Positions 42,407 to 51,326 of a stretch of DNA of 64,000 nt are shown in pieces. The notes beneath the pieces are model-generated. The model made no database searches, had not been told where the DNA came from, and worked only from the letters and a program-made list of their open reading frames with translations. The stretch is taken from assembly GCF_000826645.1 (NCBI RefSeq), contig NZ_JXJP01000020.1, positions 124,001-188,000 of the forward strand, written 5' to 3'. The DNA is from Psychroserpens mesophilus. Its GTDB lineage: Bacteria; Bacteroidota; Bacteroidia; Flavobacteriales; Flavobacteriaceae. A program made the translations under genes and the position numbers. Each line of letters begins with the position of its first letter. Within the stretch, counting starts at the first letter, position 1.

Positions 42407-43198
42407 TTACTTTACTCTAAAGTTGCCTGTGGATTTATCGAAGCTAATTAAATCTTTCGGAAACAAAGTTTCGAAGACACTTTTTTCAATAAGGTTGCAC
42501 GGAGAATCTATAATAATATCATGATTTGTCATTACAATCATCGTATCACATAGTTGAATTGCTAAATCAATTTCATGCGAAGAAAATAGAATCGTTTTAT
42601 TAGTGTCTTTTGCAAGTTTTTGCAGCAACTTTAGTATGTACGCCTTATGGTACATATCTAAATGTGTCGTAGGTTCATCTAAAATAATGAGGTTGGTATC
42701 TTGAGCTAAAGCACGTGCTATCATTGCTTTTTGAAGTTGACCATCACTTAATTCGAAACATTTGCGATGTTTTAATTCGGAAAGATTGGTTTGATCAATG
42801 GCCTTGTGAATTACCGATAAATCATATTCAGATAGATTACCAACCCAGTTTGTATAAGGCTGACGACCAAGTGCAATGAGTTCAAAAACCGATAAATTTT
42901 TGGACATGAGTTGTTCTGTTAAAACTAAACTCATGGTTTTTGCTAATTCAATAGCCGAGTAATCTTCCAGATGCCTATCATTTAATTGAATGGTTCCAGC
43001 AATAGGTTGCTGAATTGAAGTTAAAGTTCTTAAGAGTGTCGATTTACCAATTCCATTTGCACCAACCAATCCTATGAGTTCACCTTGATTGAGTTCAATA
43101 TTAATATGTTGAGCAACAACAGAAGTGGCTTTCTTTGATTGATAACCAATGGAAAGATTCTCGGTTTTAAGGATGATATGTTTGTTGTTTTCTTTCAC
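42407..43198 (-). CDS. btuD: Vitamin B12 ABC transporter ATPase, GTG start
   Basis: A 263-residue ABC ATPase of FecE/BtuD/HmuV size. Walker A is GANGIGKSTLLRTLT (about 40-54), the signature appears as ELSDGQLQKAMIARALAQD, Walker B is NLIILDEPTTHLDM, and the switch His is SSHEIDLA. The signature has Asp in place of the usual second Gly/Ser. It powers the BtuC/FecCD-type permease whose gene ends 8 bp upstream. The start is GTG 43198-43196. B12 is the likely substrate because of the cobalamin riboswitch and receptor next door, although haem or siderophore cannot be excluded on sequence alone. Confidence 0.85.
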   Translation of the reverse strand: MKENNKHIILKTENLSIGYQSKKATSVVAQHINIELNQGELIGLVGANGIGKSTLLRTLTSIQQPIAGTIQLNDRHLEDYSAIELAKTMSLVLTEQLMSKNLSVFELIALGRQPYTNWVGNLSEYDLSVIHKAIDQTNLSELKHRKCFELSDGQLQKAMIARALAQDTNLIILDEPTTHLDMYHKAYILKLLQKLAKDTNKTILFSSHEIDLAIQLCDTMIVMTNHDIIIDSPCNLIEKSVFETLFPKDLISFDKSTGNFRVK

Positions 43199-43206
43199 TA
43201 TTAATT

Positions 43207-44220
43207 TTAGAACACCATTTTTCGTTTTCTAACCAGTAACCAAACAACAACTGGAGCACCAATTAACGATGTAATTGCATTAATTGGCAATGTGTAATCA
43301 CTCGTAGGTAACTGCGCAATACTATCGCAAATCAGCATTACTACAGCTCCAAATAGAAATACAGCGGGTAATAATATCTTGTGATTTGACGTGTTGAATA
43401 ATTGTCTGGTCATGTGTGGAATAGCCAATCCGATAAAGGCTATAGGTCCTGCAAAAGCTGTAATTGTTCCAGCAAGTAGGCTTGTTGCCACAATAATAAT
43501 TAACCGACTTTTTTTGATATTTAAACCTAAGCTTTTAGCGTAATTTTCACCTAATAGAAAGGTGTTTAATGCTTTAATAGATGTTATAGTTAATCCTATT
43601 CCAAAAAGATAAATACAGAAAAATATCAACACTTCATTCCATGATAAGTTTCCTAAACTGCCAAATCCCCAAAAAATGTATTGTTGTAATTGTTCAGCAG
43701 AACTAAAATAGGAGAGGACACTCACCATAGCAGCAGTAATGCTTCCAAACATCAAACCAATGATTAAAATAGCCATCGTATCTCTAACTTTTGACGACAC
43801 CAAGAGCACTGCTAATAACACCAGAAAACTTCCTAAACTAGCAGCAATAACAATAGTCCACTTAGAAATTAGTGCTGTAGCGAATACACCTCCAAACAGT
43901 CCAGAGCCTAATATCACTAAAGCAACACCAAGGCTGGCTCCAGAGCTGATTCCTAAAACGAAAGGTCCCGCTAACGGATTACGAAACAAGGTTTGCATAA
44001 GAAGTCCGGAAATACCTAGTCCAGAACCTACTAATATAGCTGTAATAGCTTTTGGTAATCTGTAATTTTGAATGATATAGTTATCTGTAACACCTAGTAA
44101 ACTACTAAAAACTTCTTTTATGGGAATAGAAGCAGTACCTAAACTAATGTTTGCTAGAAAGCATATTAATAATAGAATGGATAGTACTAAAAATGAATAT
44201 GTTGGTTTTTTATTTGTCAT
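43207..44220 (-). CDS. btuC: FecCD/BtuC-type ABC permease
   Basis: A 337-residue polytopic protein with about ten helices: first helix LVLSILLLICFLANISLG; family blocks NYRLPKAITAILVGSGLGISGLLMQTLFRNPLAGPFVLGISSGASLG, GENYAKSLGLNIK and AGPIAFIGLAIPHMTRQLF. These are the FecCD family signatures, including the cytoplasmic EAA-like GLAIPH loop. It imports B12 (or iron complexes) across the inner membrane as a homodimer with the ATPase. The gene lies between the binding protein (74 bp gap) and the ATPase (8 bp gap). Confidence 0.9.
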   Translation of the reverse strand: MTNKKPTYSFLVLSILLLICFLANISLGTASIPIKEVFSSLLGVTDNYIIQNYRLPKAITAILVGSGLGISGLLMQTLFRNPLAGPFVLGISSGASLGVALVILGSGLFGGVFATALISKWTIVIAASLGSFLVLLAVLLVSSKVRDTMAILIIGLMFGSITAAMVSVLSYFSSAEQLQQYIFWGFGSLGNLSWNEVLIFFCIYLFGIGLTITSIKALNTFLLGENYAKSLGLNIKKSRLIIIVATSLLAGTITAFAGPIAFIGLAIPHMTRQLFNTSNHKILLPAVFLFGAVVMLICDSIAQLPTSDYTLPINAITSLIGAPVVVWLLVRKRKMVF

Positions 44221-44294
44221 TCCGTGGTGCGAGGAATCTCATATAATGAGTAAAGATAAACTAAAAAAGATTCTTTAGTTTGCTCTCAATCACA

Positions 44295-45449
44295 TTATTT
44301 TAAAGGATTGAAAAATGTTGATTTGTAATCTGGTAACAAATCAGGATGGCATATTTTAATCATGTCTTTTAAAACTAAATCGGGTCTTGAGGTTCCAAGT
44401 TCATAATATAAAACGCCTCCAGTTTTACCAGTTGTATTAGAAAAAGTGTAAATACTTTTATTTTTAAAAGCATCAAATTGTGTGTAGTGAGCGCTAGATT
44501 CTTCAAGGTCTTTATAGCTTGTGTAATAAGAAGGGCTTAACCATAATTGGGCGTTTTTTGCCTTTTCAAAAACTGCTTCAAAGCTCAAGGATAGGCTTCC
44601 AGATTCTGTGGTGTCACTCCAAAGGTAATTAGTATTAGCGTCTTTTAGAAATTGGGCCTCAGGACTTGTTCCATTTGGTAAATACCAGACGTCTTTATAC
44701 ATAGCTCCACATAACACAGTTGGTTTTGATTTTGCTGCTGAAGCCAATTTTTTCGCTTCTAAGTAATCGGTTTCAATTTGAGTAAAAATGGCTTCAGCTT
44801 CTTTCACTTTGTTGTATAAAGCGCCAAAAAATTTAATCCATTCAGCTTTAGCCAAAGGTGATTTTTCTACCCAATCACCATTATAAATTACAGGAATACC
44901 AGATTTTTGTATGATTTCCAAACTTTTATTAGTGCCATCAACTCCAAAAGTCACAACGATATTAGGACGTAATTCTAGAAGTGCTTCAGTGTTTATACCT
45001 TCAGTATTCCCTAATTCTCGTATATCACCATCATCAATTCTTGTTCTTGTTTTTTCTGAAGAAATATAATCAGTTCCAGGAAAGCCAACTAAAGATTGTT
45101 CAACACCTAAAAGCTCAAGCGCAGGAATATGCGTGGTTGATGTTACCACTATATTTTGAATAGGAGTAATTATTATGCCATCAAAATCCTCTTTGTTTAA
45201 AGTCATTTTAGATGCTTCCGATTTAGAAATTAAGGCATAACGGTATGTTTTTTCAGCTTTAGGCCAAGGGTTTGAAATGGTTAAAATGTTGTAAGTTTTG
45301 TAATTAGTGACTTTGAATCCTTCAGCATAACTTAACTCTAATAGGCTAGGCGAGGTATTAGGAGTTTGGTCAATACTTTTAGACTTTTTACAAGCCATTA
45401 AGGTAAATAGACAAAGAATAATAAGGAGTAGACGCTTTTTATGTAACAT
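44295..45449 (-). CDS. btuF: Cobalamin-type periplasmic binding lipoprotein
   Basis: A 384-residue lipoprotein with lipobox FTLMAC. Two BtuF-like lobes are joined by a long helix: IQNIVVTSTTHIPALELLGVEQSLVGFPGTDYISSEKTRT, then GNTEGINTEALLELRPNIVVTFGVDGTNKSLEIIQKSGIPVIYNGDWVEKSPLAKAEWIKFFGALY (periplasmic-binding-2 family). Its N-terminal extension of about 90 residues is typical of the Bacteroidota form. It delivers substrate to BtuC. Its start lies 53 bp from a small divergent reading frame and about 210 bp from the cobalamin riboswitch, which is on the other strand. Confidence 0.85.
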   Translation of the reverse strand: MLHKKRLLLIILCLFTLMACKKSKSIDQTPNTSPSLLELSYAEGFKVTNYKTYNILTISNPWPKAEKTYRYALISKSEASKMTLNKEDFDGIIITPIQNIVVTSTTHIPALELLGVEQSLVGFPGTDYISSEKTRTRIDDGDIRELGNTEGINTEALLELRPNIVVTFGVDGTNKSLEIIQKSGIPVIYNGDWVEKSPLAKAEWIKFFGALYNKVKEAEAIFTQIETDYLEAKKLASAAKSKPTVLCGAMYKDVWYLPNGTSPEAQFLKDANTNYLWSDTTESGSLSLSFEAVFEKAKNAQLWLSPSYYTSYKDLEESSAHYTQFDAFKNKSIYTFSNTTGKTGGVLYYELGTSRPDLVLKDMIKICHPDLLPDYKSTFFNPLK

Positions 45450-45501
45450 TTGTAACTAATAAAATGAGATACAATCTCTAAATTTGGTTAAAATTACTGT
45501 T

Positions 45502-45609
45502 ATGCATGATAATTCAAATTTAACAATATATATAGCAGGAGGAATAATATTACTTCATTTTTTAGCGGGTTTTATTTATCTCGTTTACAAAATGAATAAG
45601 AAAAAGTAA
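45502..45609 (+). CDS. Candidate 35-residue single-helix membrane protein
   Basis: ATG 45502 to TAA 45607-45609 encodes 35 residues: a polar MHDNSNLT, a hydrophobic helix (IYIAGGIILLHFLAGFIYLVY) and a basic end KMNKKK. The positive-inside rule puts the C-terminus in the cytoplasm. A -7-like box TAAATTTG lies at 45479-45486. It sits on the plus strand in the 488-bp region between btuF and btuB, before the riboswitch. Whether it is expressed is unknown; the composition and clean topology are better than expected by chance. It may be unrelated to B12. Confidence 0.4.
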   Translation: MHDNSNLTIYIAGGIILLHFLAGFIYLVYKMNKKK

Positions 45610-45657
45610 AAATTTCATTTCGATTCCAAAAAATCATTCTACTTTTACTGCGAATTT

Positions 45658-45870
45658 AGGTTCCATTCGGTTTGCCGTATGGATTAAAAGGGAATCTGGT
45701 GAGAAATGAATTTCAAGTCCAGAACTGTTCCCGCAACTGTAAGTTTATGCCGAACTTGTTTCGGTACTCATTATTTGAGTTATTATTTTCTTCAATACCA
45801 CTGGTTGAAAGAACTGGGAAGGTGAAATAATAAATAACAAGTCAGGAGACCTGCCAAATTCAAACAAATA
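45658..45870 (+). ncRNA. Cobalamin (B12) riboswitch upstream of btuB
   Basis: Conserved elements appear in order: a 5' stem (GGTTCC...ATGGATTAAAAGGGAATCTGGTGAGAA), the P3-P6 core GTCC...AACTGTTCCCGCAACTGTAAG (45717-45743), ACCACTGG near 45798, GAACTGGGAAGGTGAAATAATAA (from about 45809), and the B12 box AAGTCAGGAGACCTGCC (45839-45855). These match the cobalamin riboswitch consensus. AdoCbl or a related form binds and represses the downstream receptor gene. Between the B12 box and btuB lie two small hairpins (45875-45895 and 45896-45915) and no T-run terminator, which suggests translational control. Confidence 0.95.
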
Positions 45871-45937
45871 AGTTAAACTTTCGGGATAAAAGTTTGCGTA
45901 TGATAATCCATGCGATTCCGAGTAATGATTAAATTAC

Positions 45938-47869
45938 ATGATTACAAAAACAACAGTTTTTGCGATGCTAGCTATTGGTATATCAACATTAAGCTTGGCA
46001 CAGCAACAAAGCGATTCGTTAAAAGTTGAACAATTAGATGAGGTTGTTATTACCGATTCTAAATTCAATCTTAAACGAGAAAACTCAGGTAAAGTTATTA
46101 CCAAAATCACACTACAAGATCTTGAAAATTTTCAAGGTAAATCTGTAGCCGACATCATCAATAATACAGTAGGTATTGAGATTAATGGCTCGAGAAGTAA
46201 TGCTGGACAAAATTTAAATTATTTTATTCGAGGTGGACGAAATCGTCAGGTCCTCATTTTAATTGATGGAATTGCAGTCACTGATGCTTCTCAAATTGCA
46301 AACGATTACGATCTACGTTTATTAAATGCAGACCAAGTTGAAAGCATAGAAATTCTCAAAGGTGCTTCAAGCACACTCTACGGAACAGGAGCAGCATCTG
46401 CTGTTATTAACATTAAACTCAAAAAGGCGAGCAAAGATGCTGTTGCACTTAATCTAAGAAGTACGCTAGGAACCAATCAGTCTCAAAAGGATACGAATTA
46501 TGCTGTTGAGAATTTTTTAAACAGCGTATCTGTTAATGGAACACTAGATAAATTCACCTATTTAGCCACTTTTAGTCATCAATATACAGATGGCTTGTCG
46601 GCCGTTTCTGTTGGACAGGAATCAGATGCCTTTAATACACATAATGGTTATTTGAAATTAGGTTATCAGTTTTCAGAACATTTTAAACTGAACACCTATG
46701 CGAGTTTTGATAAATTTAAAGCTGAATTTGATGACGGTTTTGATTTTGCTGATGCAGATAACCTGTCTATAACCAATCAATACAGAATAGGAATATCACC
46801 TGAATTAACTTATAACAACGGAAGTATTAATTTAAATGCAGCCTATAATAATGTGGAGCGCGAAATCCAATCCAGTTTTCCTACACAGTTTAAAGCCGAA
46901 AGTTTTATTGGTGATGTATTTAACAGGTATAATTTTAGTGATACCTTTTATACAGTTTTAGGTGTAAATGCACAGCAAAATGAAATTGAAAGTTTTTCAA
47001 TTCCTTTTGGAGAAACAGATTTTGTACAAGATATAATTGCTGATGATGCTTCATTTACAATTATTGATCCTTATGCGAATGTGGTTTATATATCCGATTT
47101 TGGACTAAACGTCAATGCAGGATTGCGTTTAAATAATCATAGTGAATATGGTAATCATCTGGTATATAGTTTAAATCCCTCGTTTAAAAAGAAATTTAAA
47201 TTTGGTTACATTAAAGGATTAGCATCTTACAACACTGCATTTATTGCACCTTCATTGTATCAATTGTTTGAGCCTACTTTTGGAAATATTAATCTTAAGC
47301 CTGAAGAAAACAGAACGATTGAAGTAGGAGCTGAAGTGCATATTAAAGATAAAGCAACAGTGAGTCTTGTTTATTTTAATCGTTTTGAGGAACAGTTTGT
47401 TGATTTTGTAGATCAAGGAAATTTTATGTTTCAGTATGCAAATACAGATGAAGATTTTACAGCCCGAGGTGTTGAATTGGTTGCTGATGTAAGTTTGACG
47501 AAAAAATTAAAGTTGATGCTGAATGGAACATATACAAATGTAGAAGAAAGTTTAAACCTCAGAATCCCAGAAATTAAAGTCAATGCTGGTTTAAATTATC
47601 AATTGAATGATAAAACGTTTATGAGTTTAAATTACCAATTTAATGATGATCGTAACGATTCATTTTTTAATAATACTTCGTTTATGAGTGAAACAGTTGC
47701 TCTGAAGTCTTACAGTTTAGTTGATTTTTATATCAGTCATAAAGTCGTTAATAATCAAATGACGATTTTTATGAATATAACTAACATTTTAAATGAAGAT
47801 TATGAAGAACTATTGGGCTATTCAACCAAAGGACGAAATGTAAATGTAGGGTTTAATCTCAGTTTATAA
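45938..47869 (+). CDS. btuB: BtuB-type TonB-dependent vitamin B12 receptor
   Basis: A 643-residue outer-membrane receptor of BtuB size: signal peptide (1-21, LSLAQQ), a TonB-box-like EQLDEVVITDSK (about 29-40), plug (about 45-175: VADIINNTVGIEINGSR, YFIRGGRNRQVLILIDGIAVTDASQ, NADQVESIEILKGASSTLYGTGAASAVINI), then a 22-strand barrel to GRNVNVGFNLSL. No STN domain is present, so it is a pure transporter. The riboswitch directly upstream makes B12 or a related corrinoid the natural substrate. It lies divergent to the B12 ABC importer genes. A bidirectional terminator follows. Confidence 0.93.
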   Translation: MITKTTVFAMLAIGISTLSLAQQQSDSLKVEQLDEVVITDSKFNLKRENSGKVITKITLQDLENFQGKSVADIINNTVGIEINGSRSNAGQNLNYFIRGGRNRQVLILIDGIAVTDASQIANDYDLRLLNADQVESIEILKGASSTLYGTGAASAVINIKLKKASKDAVALNLRSTLGTNQSQKDTNYAVENFLNSVSVNGTLDKFTYLATFSHQYTDGLSAVSVGQESDAFNTHNGYLKLGYQFSEHFKLNTYASFDKFKAEFDDGFDFADADNLSITNQYRIGISPELTYNNGSINLNAAYNNVEREIQSSFPTQFKAESFIGDVFNRYNFSDTFYTVLGVNAQQNEIESFSIPFGETDFVQDIIADDASFTIIDPYANVVYISDFGLNVNAGLRLNNHSEYGNHLVYSLNPSFKKKFKFGYIKGLASYNTAFIAPSLYQLFEPTFGNINLKPEENRTIEVGAEVHIKDKATVSLVYFNRFEEQFVDFVDQGNFMFQYANTDEDFTARGVELVADVSLTKKLKLMLNGTYTNVEESLNLRIPEIKVNAGLNYQLNDKTFMSLNYQFNDDRNDSFFNNTSFMSETVALKSYSLVDFYISHKVVNNQMTIFMNITNILNEDYEELLGYSTKGRNVNVGFNLSL

Positions 47870-47873
47870 ATAC

Positions 47874-47903
47874 AAAAAAGCCACTTTAACAGTGGCTTTT
47901 TTT
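47874..47903. terminator. Bidirectional terminator between btuB and S41 peptidase gene
   Basis: AAAAAAGCCACT (47874-47885), loop TTAAC, AGTGGCTTTTTTT (47891-47903). Confidence 0.88.
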
Positions 47904-47919
47904 ATGTTCTAATTAGAAA

Positions 47920-49362
47920 TTAATCAAATTGTAATTTTGAAATGGTTATGTCGTCAGGGTGTAAATACATGCCATCTTCAAAAGGTTTTAACTGCGTATT
48001 TTCTTTAATTGTTTTAAGTTCAATTTGCGGTTGTGGGTAACGACCTAATCCTTGAATATCTAATATAGCAGCTGCCAATAAAGGCTCGTTTATATCGCCA
48101 AGTGTTCCATAATTACGAGGTATTTCAAGTAATTCGATATCAGGAGTTAAGCCATTGGAAGGTACGGCTTCATCATTTACATTAATTGAATTAGCTACTA
48201 ATGGTTGTATAGCGTAGGTGTGATTAGGATTAATATCGTTAGATCCAAAATTAGGAGAATCAAAAAGCGTTATTGAAGCCTGAGTTTTTCCAGTCGTGTT
48301 ATCACCAATTTGCACCACATCAATATACTCATCTAGGCTGTTAATTACTAGTTCGCTTGCAGATGCCGAACGTGCTGTAGTTAATACATACATTTTACTG
48401 AGATTTAAACTGTTTATTGGAATCCCATCAAAACTATTCACAAAGTTAAAACTTGTGTTTGCAGCTTGTTGAGTTTCATTATATACCAATTTTGAATACA
48501 CTTGACCGTTAAATTGTCCAGTAACCATGCTGCCTAACAAAGCTGCTGTATTTACAGAGCCTCCAGGATTATATCTTAGATCTAAAACCAAGTGCTGTAC
48601 ATTATTCGCTTGTAGTTGTCCGAATGCATTATTTAGAGCCTCATTAAAACTGCCATTAAATCCATTATAAACCAGGTAACCAACATTTTCACCATCTACA
48701 TCAATGATGTTAACTTGATGTACTGGGTTTTCTGTATAAACTTGTTTCGTTAAGTTGATGCTATTTGAAGTAGATTCAATGCTGTCATCCTCAACTTCGG
48801 GTGTACCATTGTCATTATAATTCGCAAAATTCAAGGTGTAGGTGTTCTGATTGAGTAAATCACCCAGATTGTTTTCTGTTAAAGGCACGCCATTTACTGC
48901 ATCAAAAATTTGTCCGCGTTGTAAGCCTTGATTGTCCGCTACACTATTGTTTAGAACAAGTCTGATAATACCAAATACTTCCGTTTCACTTCCAGGTTTA
49001 AAATAAAAATTAAACTCTAGCCCATTTGATAATGTAGTTCCTTGCTGACTTTGAAGAAAGTCGATATAGTTGGGTATGATAAAACTAAAACGATCCACAA
49101 CATCTCTGTCATAAATGAGGCTTTCAAAAATACTTTCAGGTGAAGAAAAGTTGTTGAGATATGCACTGTATTCTTCATCAGAATTAAAACGATTATTAGC
49201 TAAATCTGGAATTTCAGCTTTATACAGATATGATGCATTCATAGCTTTCCAAATAAAATCATTGATTTCACTGGCAGCTATGGCATTGTCATCTCTGTCT
49301 TCAAAACAACTGGTAAATGTAAGCGCTACCACAAACAGTAGGCATAGTTTTAAAAGTCTCAT
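47920..49362 (-). CDS. S41 peptidase lipoprotein (C-terminal-processing type)
   Basis: A 480-residue lipoprotein with lipobox TFTSC (about Cys19). The PDZ-like part (about 115-180) has NSVADNQGLQRGQIFDAVNGVPLTENN, followed by the S41 core: VGYLVYNGFN, HLVLDLRYNPGGSVNTAALLGSMVTGQ, and the catalytic segment TTARSASASELVINSLDEYIDVVQIGDNTTGKTQASITLFDSPN, with Ser and Lys of the Ser-Lys dyad (Lys in TGKTQ). Its role may be processing or degrading envelope proteins, or it may be a retinoid-binding-protein-like member. It is transcribed toward btuB. Gene-free 49363-49674 upstream holds only the promoter region of the divergent sigma gene. Confidence 0.9.
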   Translation of the reverse strand: MRLLKLCLLFVVALTFTSCFEDRDDNAIAASEINDFIWKAMNASYLYKAEIPDLANNRFNSDEEYSAYLNNFSSPESIFESLIYDRDVVDRFSFIIPNYIDFLQSQQGTTLSNGLEFNFYFKPGSETEVFGIIRLVLNNSVADNQGLQRGQIFDAVNGVPLTENNLGDLLNQNTYTLNFANYNDNGTPEVEDDSIESTSNSINLTKQVYTENPVHQVNIIDVDGENVGYLVYNGFNGSFNEALNNAFGQLQANNVQHLVLDLRYNPGGSVNTAALLGSMVTGQFNGQVYSKLVYNETQQAANTSFNFVNSFDGIPINSLNLSKMYVLTTARSASASELVINSLDEYIDVVQIGDNTTGKTQASITLFDSPNFGSNDINPNHTYAIQPLVANSINVNDEAVPSNGLTPDIELLEIPRNYGTLGDINEPLLAAAILDIQGLGRYPQPQIELKTIKENTQLKPFEDGMYLHPDDITISKLQFD

Positions 49363-49598
49363 ATATTTTTCTTTTTCAATGTGTATAGCAAACTCACTAT
49401 ACTATAGTCTAGTAAACTATAAATTTACTTACATTATTGTAAATTAAAAAATTTAAAGCTAACCTTATTTTTGATTGTTTGAGCACAGTTTAGTGCGATT
49501 TATAACATGACACATGCTTGGAGTAATTGCATTCAATGAAAAAAGTTTTCATTTTAATAGTACATGTTGTGAGAATAGAAATTATTTTTTTATTTGAT

Positions 49599-49624
49599 TG
49601 TAACAAAACTTATACCTATTCGTC
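49599..49624 (+). promoter_or_regulatory. ECF promoter of the sigma/DUF4252 operon
   Basis: TGTAACA (49599-49605) with AAC ending at 49604, 16 bases, and CGTC (49621-49624). AAC-N16-CGTC is the textbook ECF pattern, so the sigma factor at 49675 probably autoregulates. The rest of the 312-bp gap 49363-49674 is AT-rich, with no other feature I can support. Confidence 0.65.
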
Positions 49625-49674
49625 GTAATAATAAGAAGCAGAATAATCACCTGTTTTGAACTAACAACCAAACC

Positions 49675-50184
49675 ATGACACAGACTGATTTTGTAAAATT
49701 AGTAATGCCTTTTAAGGATAAAGTCTTTCGCTTAGCAAAACGGCTTCTGGTTTCTAATGAAGAAGCAGAAGATGCAACGCAAGAGATTTTAATGAAACTG
49801 TGGCGAAACAAACAGAAAATTAGTAACTACAAAAACGTAGAAGCCTTTTCGATGACAATGACAAAGAATTTTTGCTTAGATCGATTAAAATCGAAACAAG
49901 CTCAGAATTTAAAAATAGTTCATAGTAATTACCAAGATAATAACACGTCTTTACAAAAAGAAGTAGAAAACAGAGATAGTGTTGATTGGGTTTCAAAAAT
50001 AATTGAAGAATTACCAGAACAACAAAAAATAATATTACAGCTTAGAGATATTGAAGAATATGATTTTGATGAAATTGCGAAAGTCGTTGATATGAATCCA
50101 ACAGCAATTAGAGTCGCCTTATCAAGAGCAAGAAAAACAATAAGAGAAAAATTAACTAATACACACAGTTATGGTGTTAAATAG
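49675..50184 (+). CDS. ECF RNA polymerase sigma factor
   Basis: A 169-residue ECF sigma factor: region 2 (about 10-80: FRLAKRLLVSNEEAEDATQEILMKLWRNKQKISNYKNVEAFSMTMTKNFCLDRLKS), region 4 (about 110-160: IIEELPEQQKIILQLRDIEEYDFDEIAKVVDMNPTAIRVALSRARKTIREKL). It is followed by a membrane protein gene overlapping by 14 bases and two DUF4252 genes. A strong ECF promoter signature (49599-49624) precedes it. Confidence 0.93.
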   Translation: MTQTDFVKLVMPFKDKVFRLAKRLLVSNEEAEDATQEILMKLWRNKQKISNYKNVEAFSMTMTKNFCLDRLKSKQAQNLKIVHSNYQDNNTSLQKEVENRDSVDWVSKIIEELPEQQKIILQLRDIEEYDFDEIAKVVDMNPTAIRVALSRARKTIREKLTNTHSYGVK

Positions 50185-50725
50185 CATAGAGAAACTATTA
50201 GAAAAGTATGATAATGGCGAGACATCGCTAAAGGAAGAGCAGCAGTTGAAAGCCTATTTTGCTCAAGATAATGTAGCGCCTCATTTGGAATCGTACAGAA
50301 TAATGTTTCAACATTTTAAAACAACAAAACAAGAACTATATACCAAAGACGTTCCATTAAAACCTAAGAAAAACTTCGTATATCAATGGATTTCTGTCGC
50401 AGCAGTAGCAGTTCTAATGTTAGGAATTTTTATTCCGAAAATTGGTGAGGAAAATAGAATAACCTCTTTAGATGATTTATCTCCTGAAGAACGTAAAGTC
50501 TATTTTCAAACCAAAGAAGCGCTGGCGATGCTATCTTCAAATTTTGACAAAGGAACATCAGGTTTAAGTATGTTATCTGATAATTTTAGTCAAGGCACAT
50601 CAAGCTTTAATGCCTTAAGTCTGGCATCAGAAAGTTTTAATGTTGGTGCCGAAAAAGTGAGTCATGTTAATATGCTCGGAAATACAACAAACAAATATTT
50701 AAAGAACACAAAAGAAAACAAGTAA
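50171..50725 (+). CDS. Anti-sigma-like single-pass membrane protein
   Basis: A 184-residue protein. The cytoplasmic N-terminus (1-72, LNSIEKLLEKYDNGETSLKEEQQLKAYF) resembles sigma-binding helices of other Bacteroidota anti-sigmas; a helix (about 75-91, FVYQWISVAAVAVLMLGIF) crosses the membrane; the periplasmic part has repeated NFDKGTSGLSMLSDNFSQGTSSFNALSLASESFNVGAE, a roughly 15-residue repeat (SxNFxxGTSxxxxLS). It overlaps the sigma gene by 14 bases and is translationally coupled. Anti-sigma function is inferred from order and topology. Confidence 0.72.
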   Translation: MVLNSIEKLLEKYDNGETSLKEEQQLKAYFAQDNVAPHLESYRIMFQHFKTTKQELYTKDVPLKPKKNFVYQWISVAAVAVLMLGIFIPKIGEENRITSLDDLSPEERKVYFQTKEALAMLSSNFDKGTSGLSMLSDNFSQGTSSFNALSLASESFNVGAEKVSHVNMLGNTTNKYLKNTKENK

Positions 50726-50746
50726 ACAATTTAAAAACAAGTAAAC

Positions 50747-51313
50747 ATGAAAAATTTAATCCTAATAGTAACACTAATGTTATCGTCAATCGTGGTAACT
50801 GCACAAAGCGTATTTGACAAGTTTGAAGATCAAGAAGATGTCACCTCTGTCATCGTTAACCAGAAAATGTTTAAAATGTTAGCGACGATGGGTATCGATG
50901 CTGATGATCCAGAAATGCAAGGCTATATTGATATGGCAGCAAGTATCACAAGTTTTAAAGTATTTACAACTGGAGATGAAAAAATTGCTGCAGATATGAA
51001 TGCGACAGTAGCTAAATACCTTAAAAACTCTAAAATGGAAGAGTTAATGCGTGTAAAAGATGGTGATCAAACAGTAAACTTCTACGTTAGAGAAGGTAAA
51101 GATGAAAACCATGTTAAAGAACTTTTAATGTTCGTGAATGGTATTAAAGAAATGACTCAAGGCCAAGATATCACAATCAATGGTAAGAAAAGAGAAATTG
51201 AAACTGTATTGTTGACGTTAACTGGAGATATCGATTTAAGACAAATCTCTAAATTAACAAGTCAAATGAATATGCCAGGAGGTGAACAGCTGAAAAAAGC
51301 TGGAAAAAATTAA
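50747..51313 (+). CDS. DUF4252 secreted protein (first copy)
   Basis: A 188-residue protein with signal peptide (1-20, VVTAQS). The DUF4252 pattern is visible: FDKFEDQEDVTSVIVNQKMFKMLATMG, ITSFKVFTTGDEKIAADMNATVAKYL, MEELMRVKDGDQTVNFYVREGKDENHVKELLMFVNGI, ETVLLTLTGDIDLRQISKLTSQMN. These are common downstream of sigma/anti-sigma pairs in Flavobacteriia, and the biochemical role is unknown. It is a paralogue of the next gene: this copy is a signal-peptide protein, the other a lipoprotein. Gap to the next is 13 bp. Confidence 0.87.
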   Translation: MKNLILIVTLMLSSIVVTAQSVFDKFEDQEDVTSVIVNQKMFKMLATMGIDADDPEMQGYIDMAASITSFKVFTTGDEKIAADMNATVAKYLKNSKMEELMRVKDGDQTVNFYVREGKDENHVKELLMFVNGIKEMTQGQDITINGKKREIETVLLTLTGDIDLRQISKLTSQMNMPGGEQLKKAGKN

Positions 51314-51326
51314 AAATAATCACACT

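Noticed and set aside
42407-45449. Riboswitch control of the btuF-btuC-btuD operon
   Set aside because: The cobalamin element and its B12 box are on the plus strand and lead to btuB; no second B12 box was seen in the minus-strand leader of btuF.
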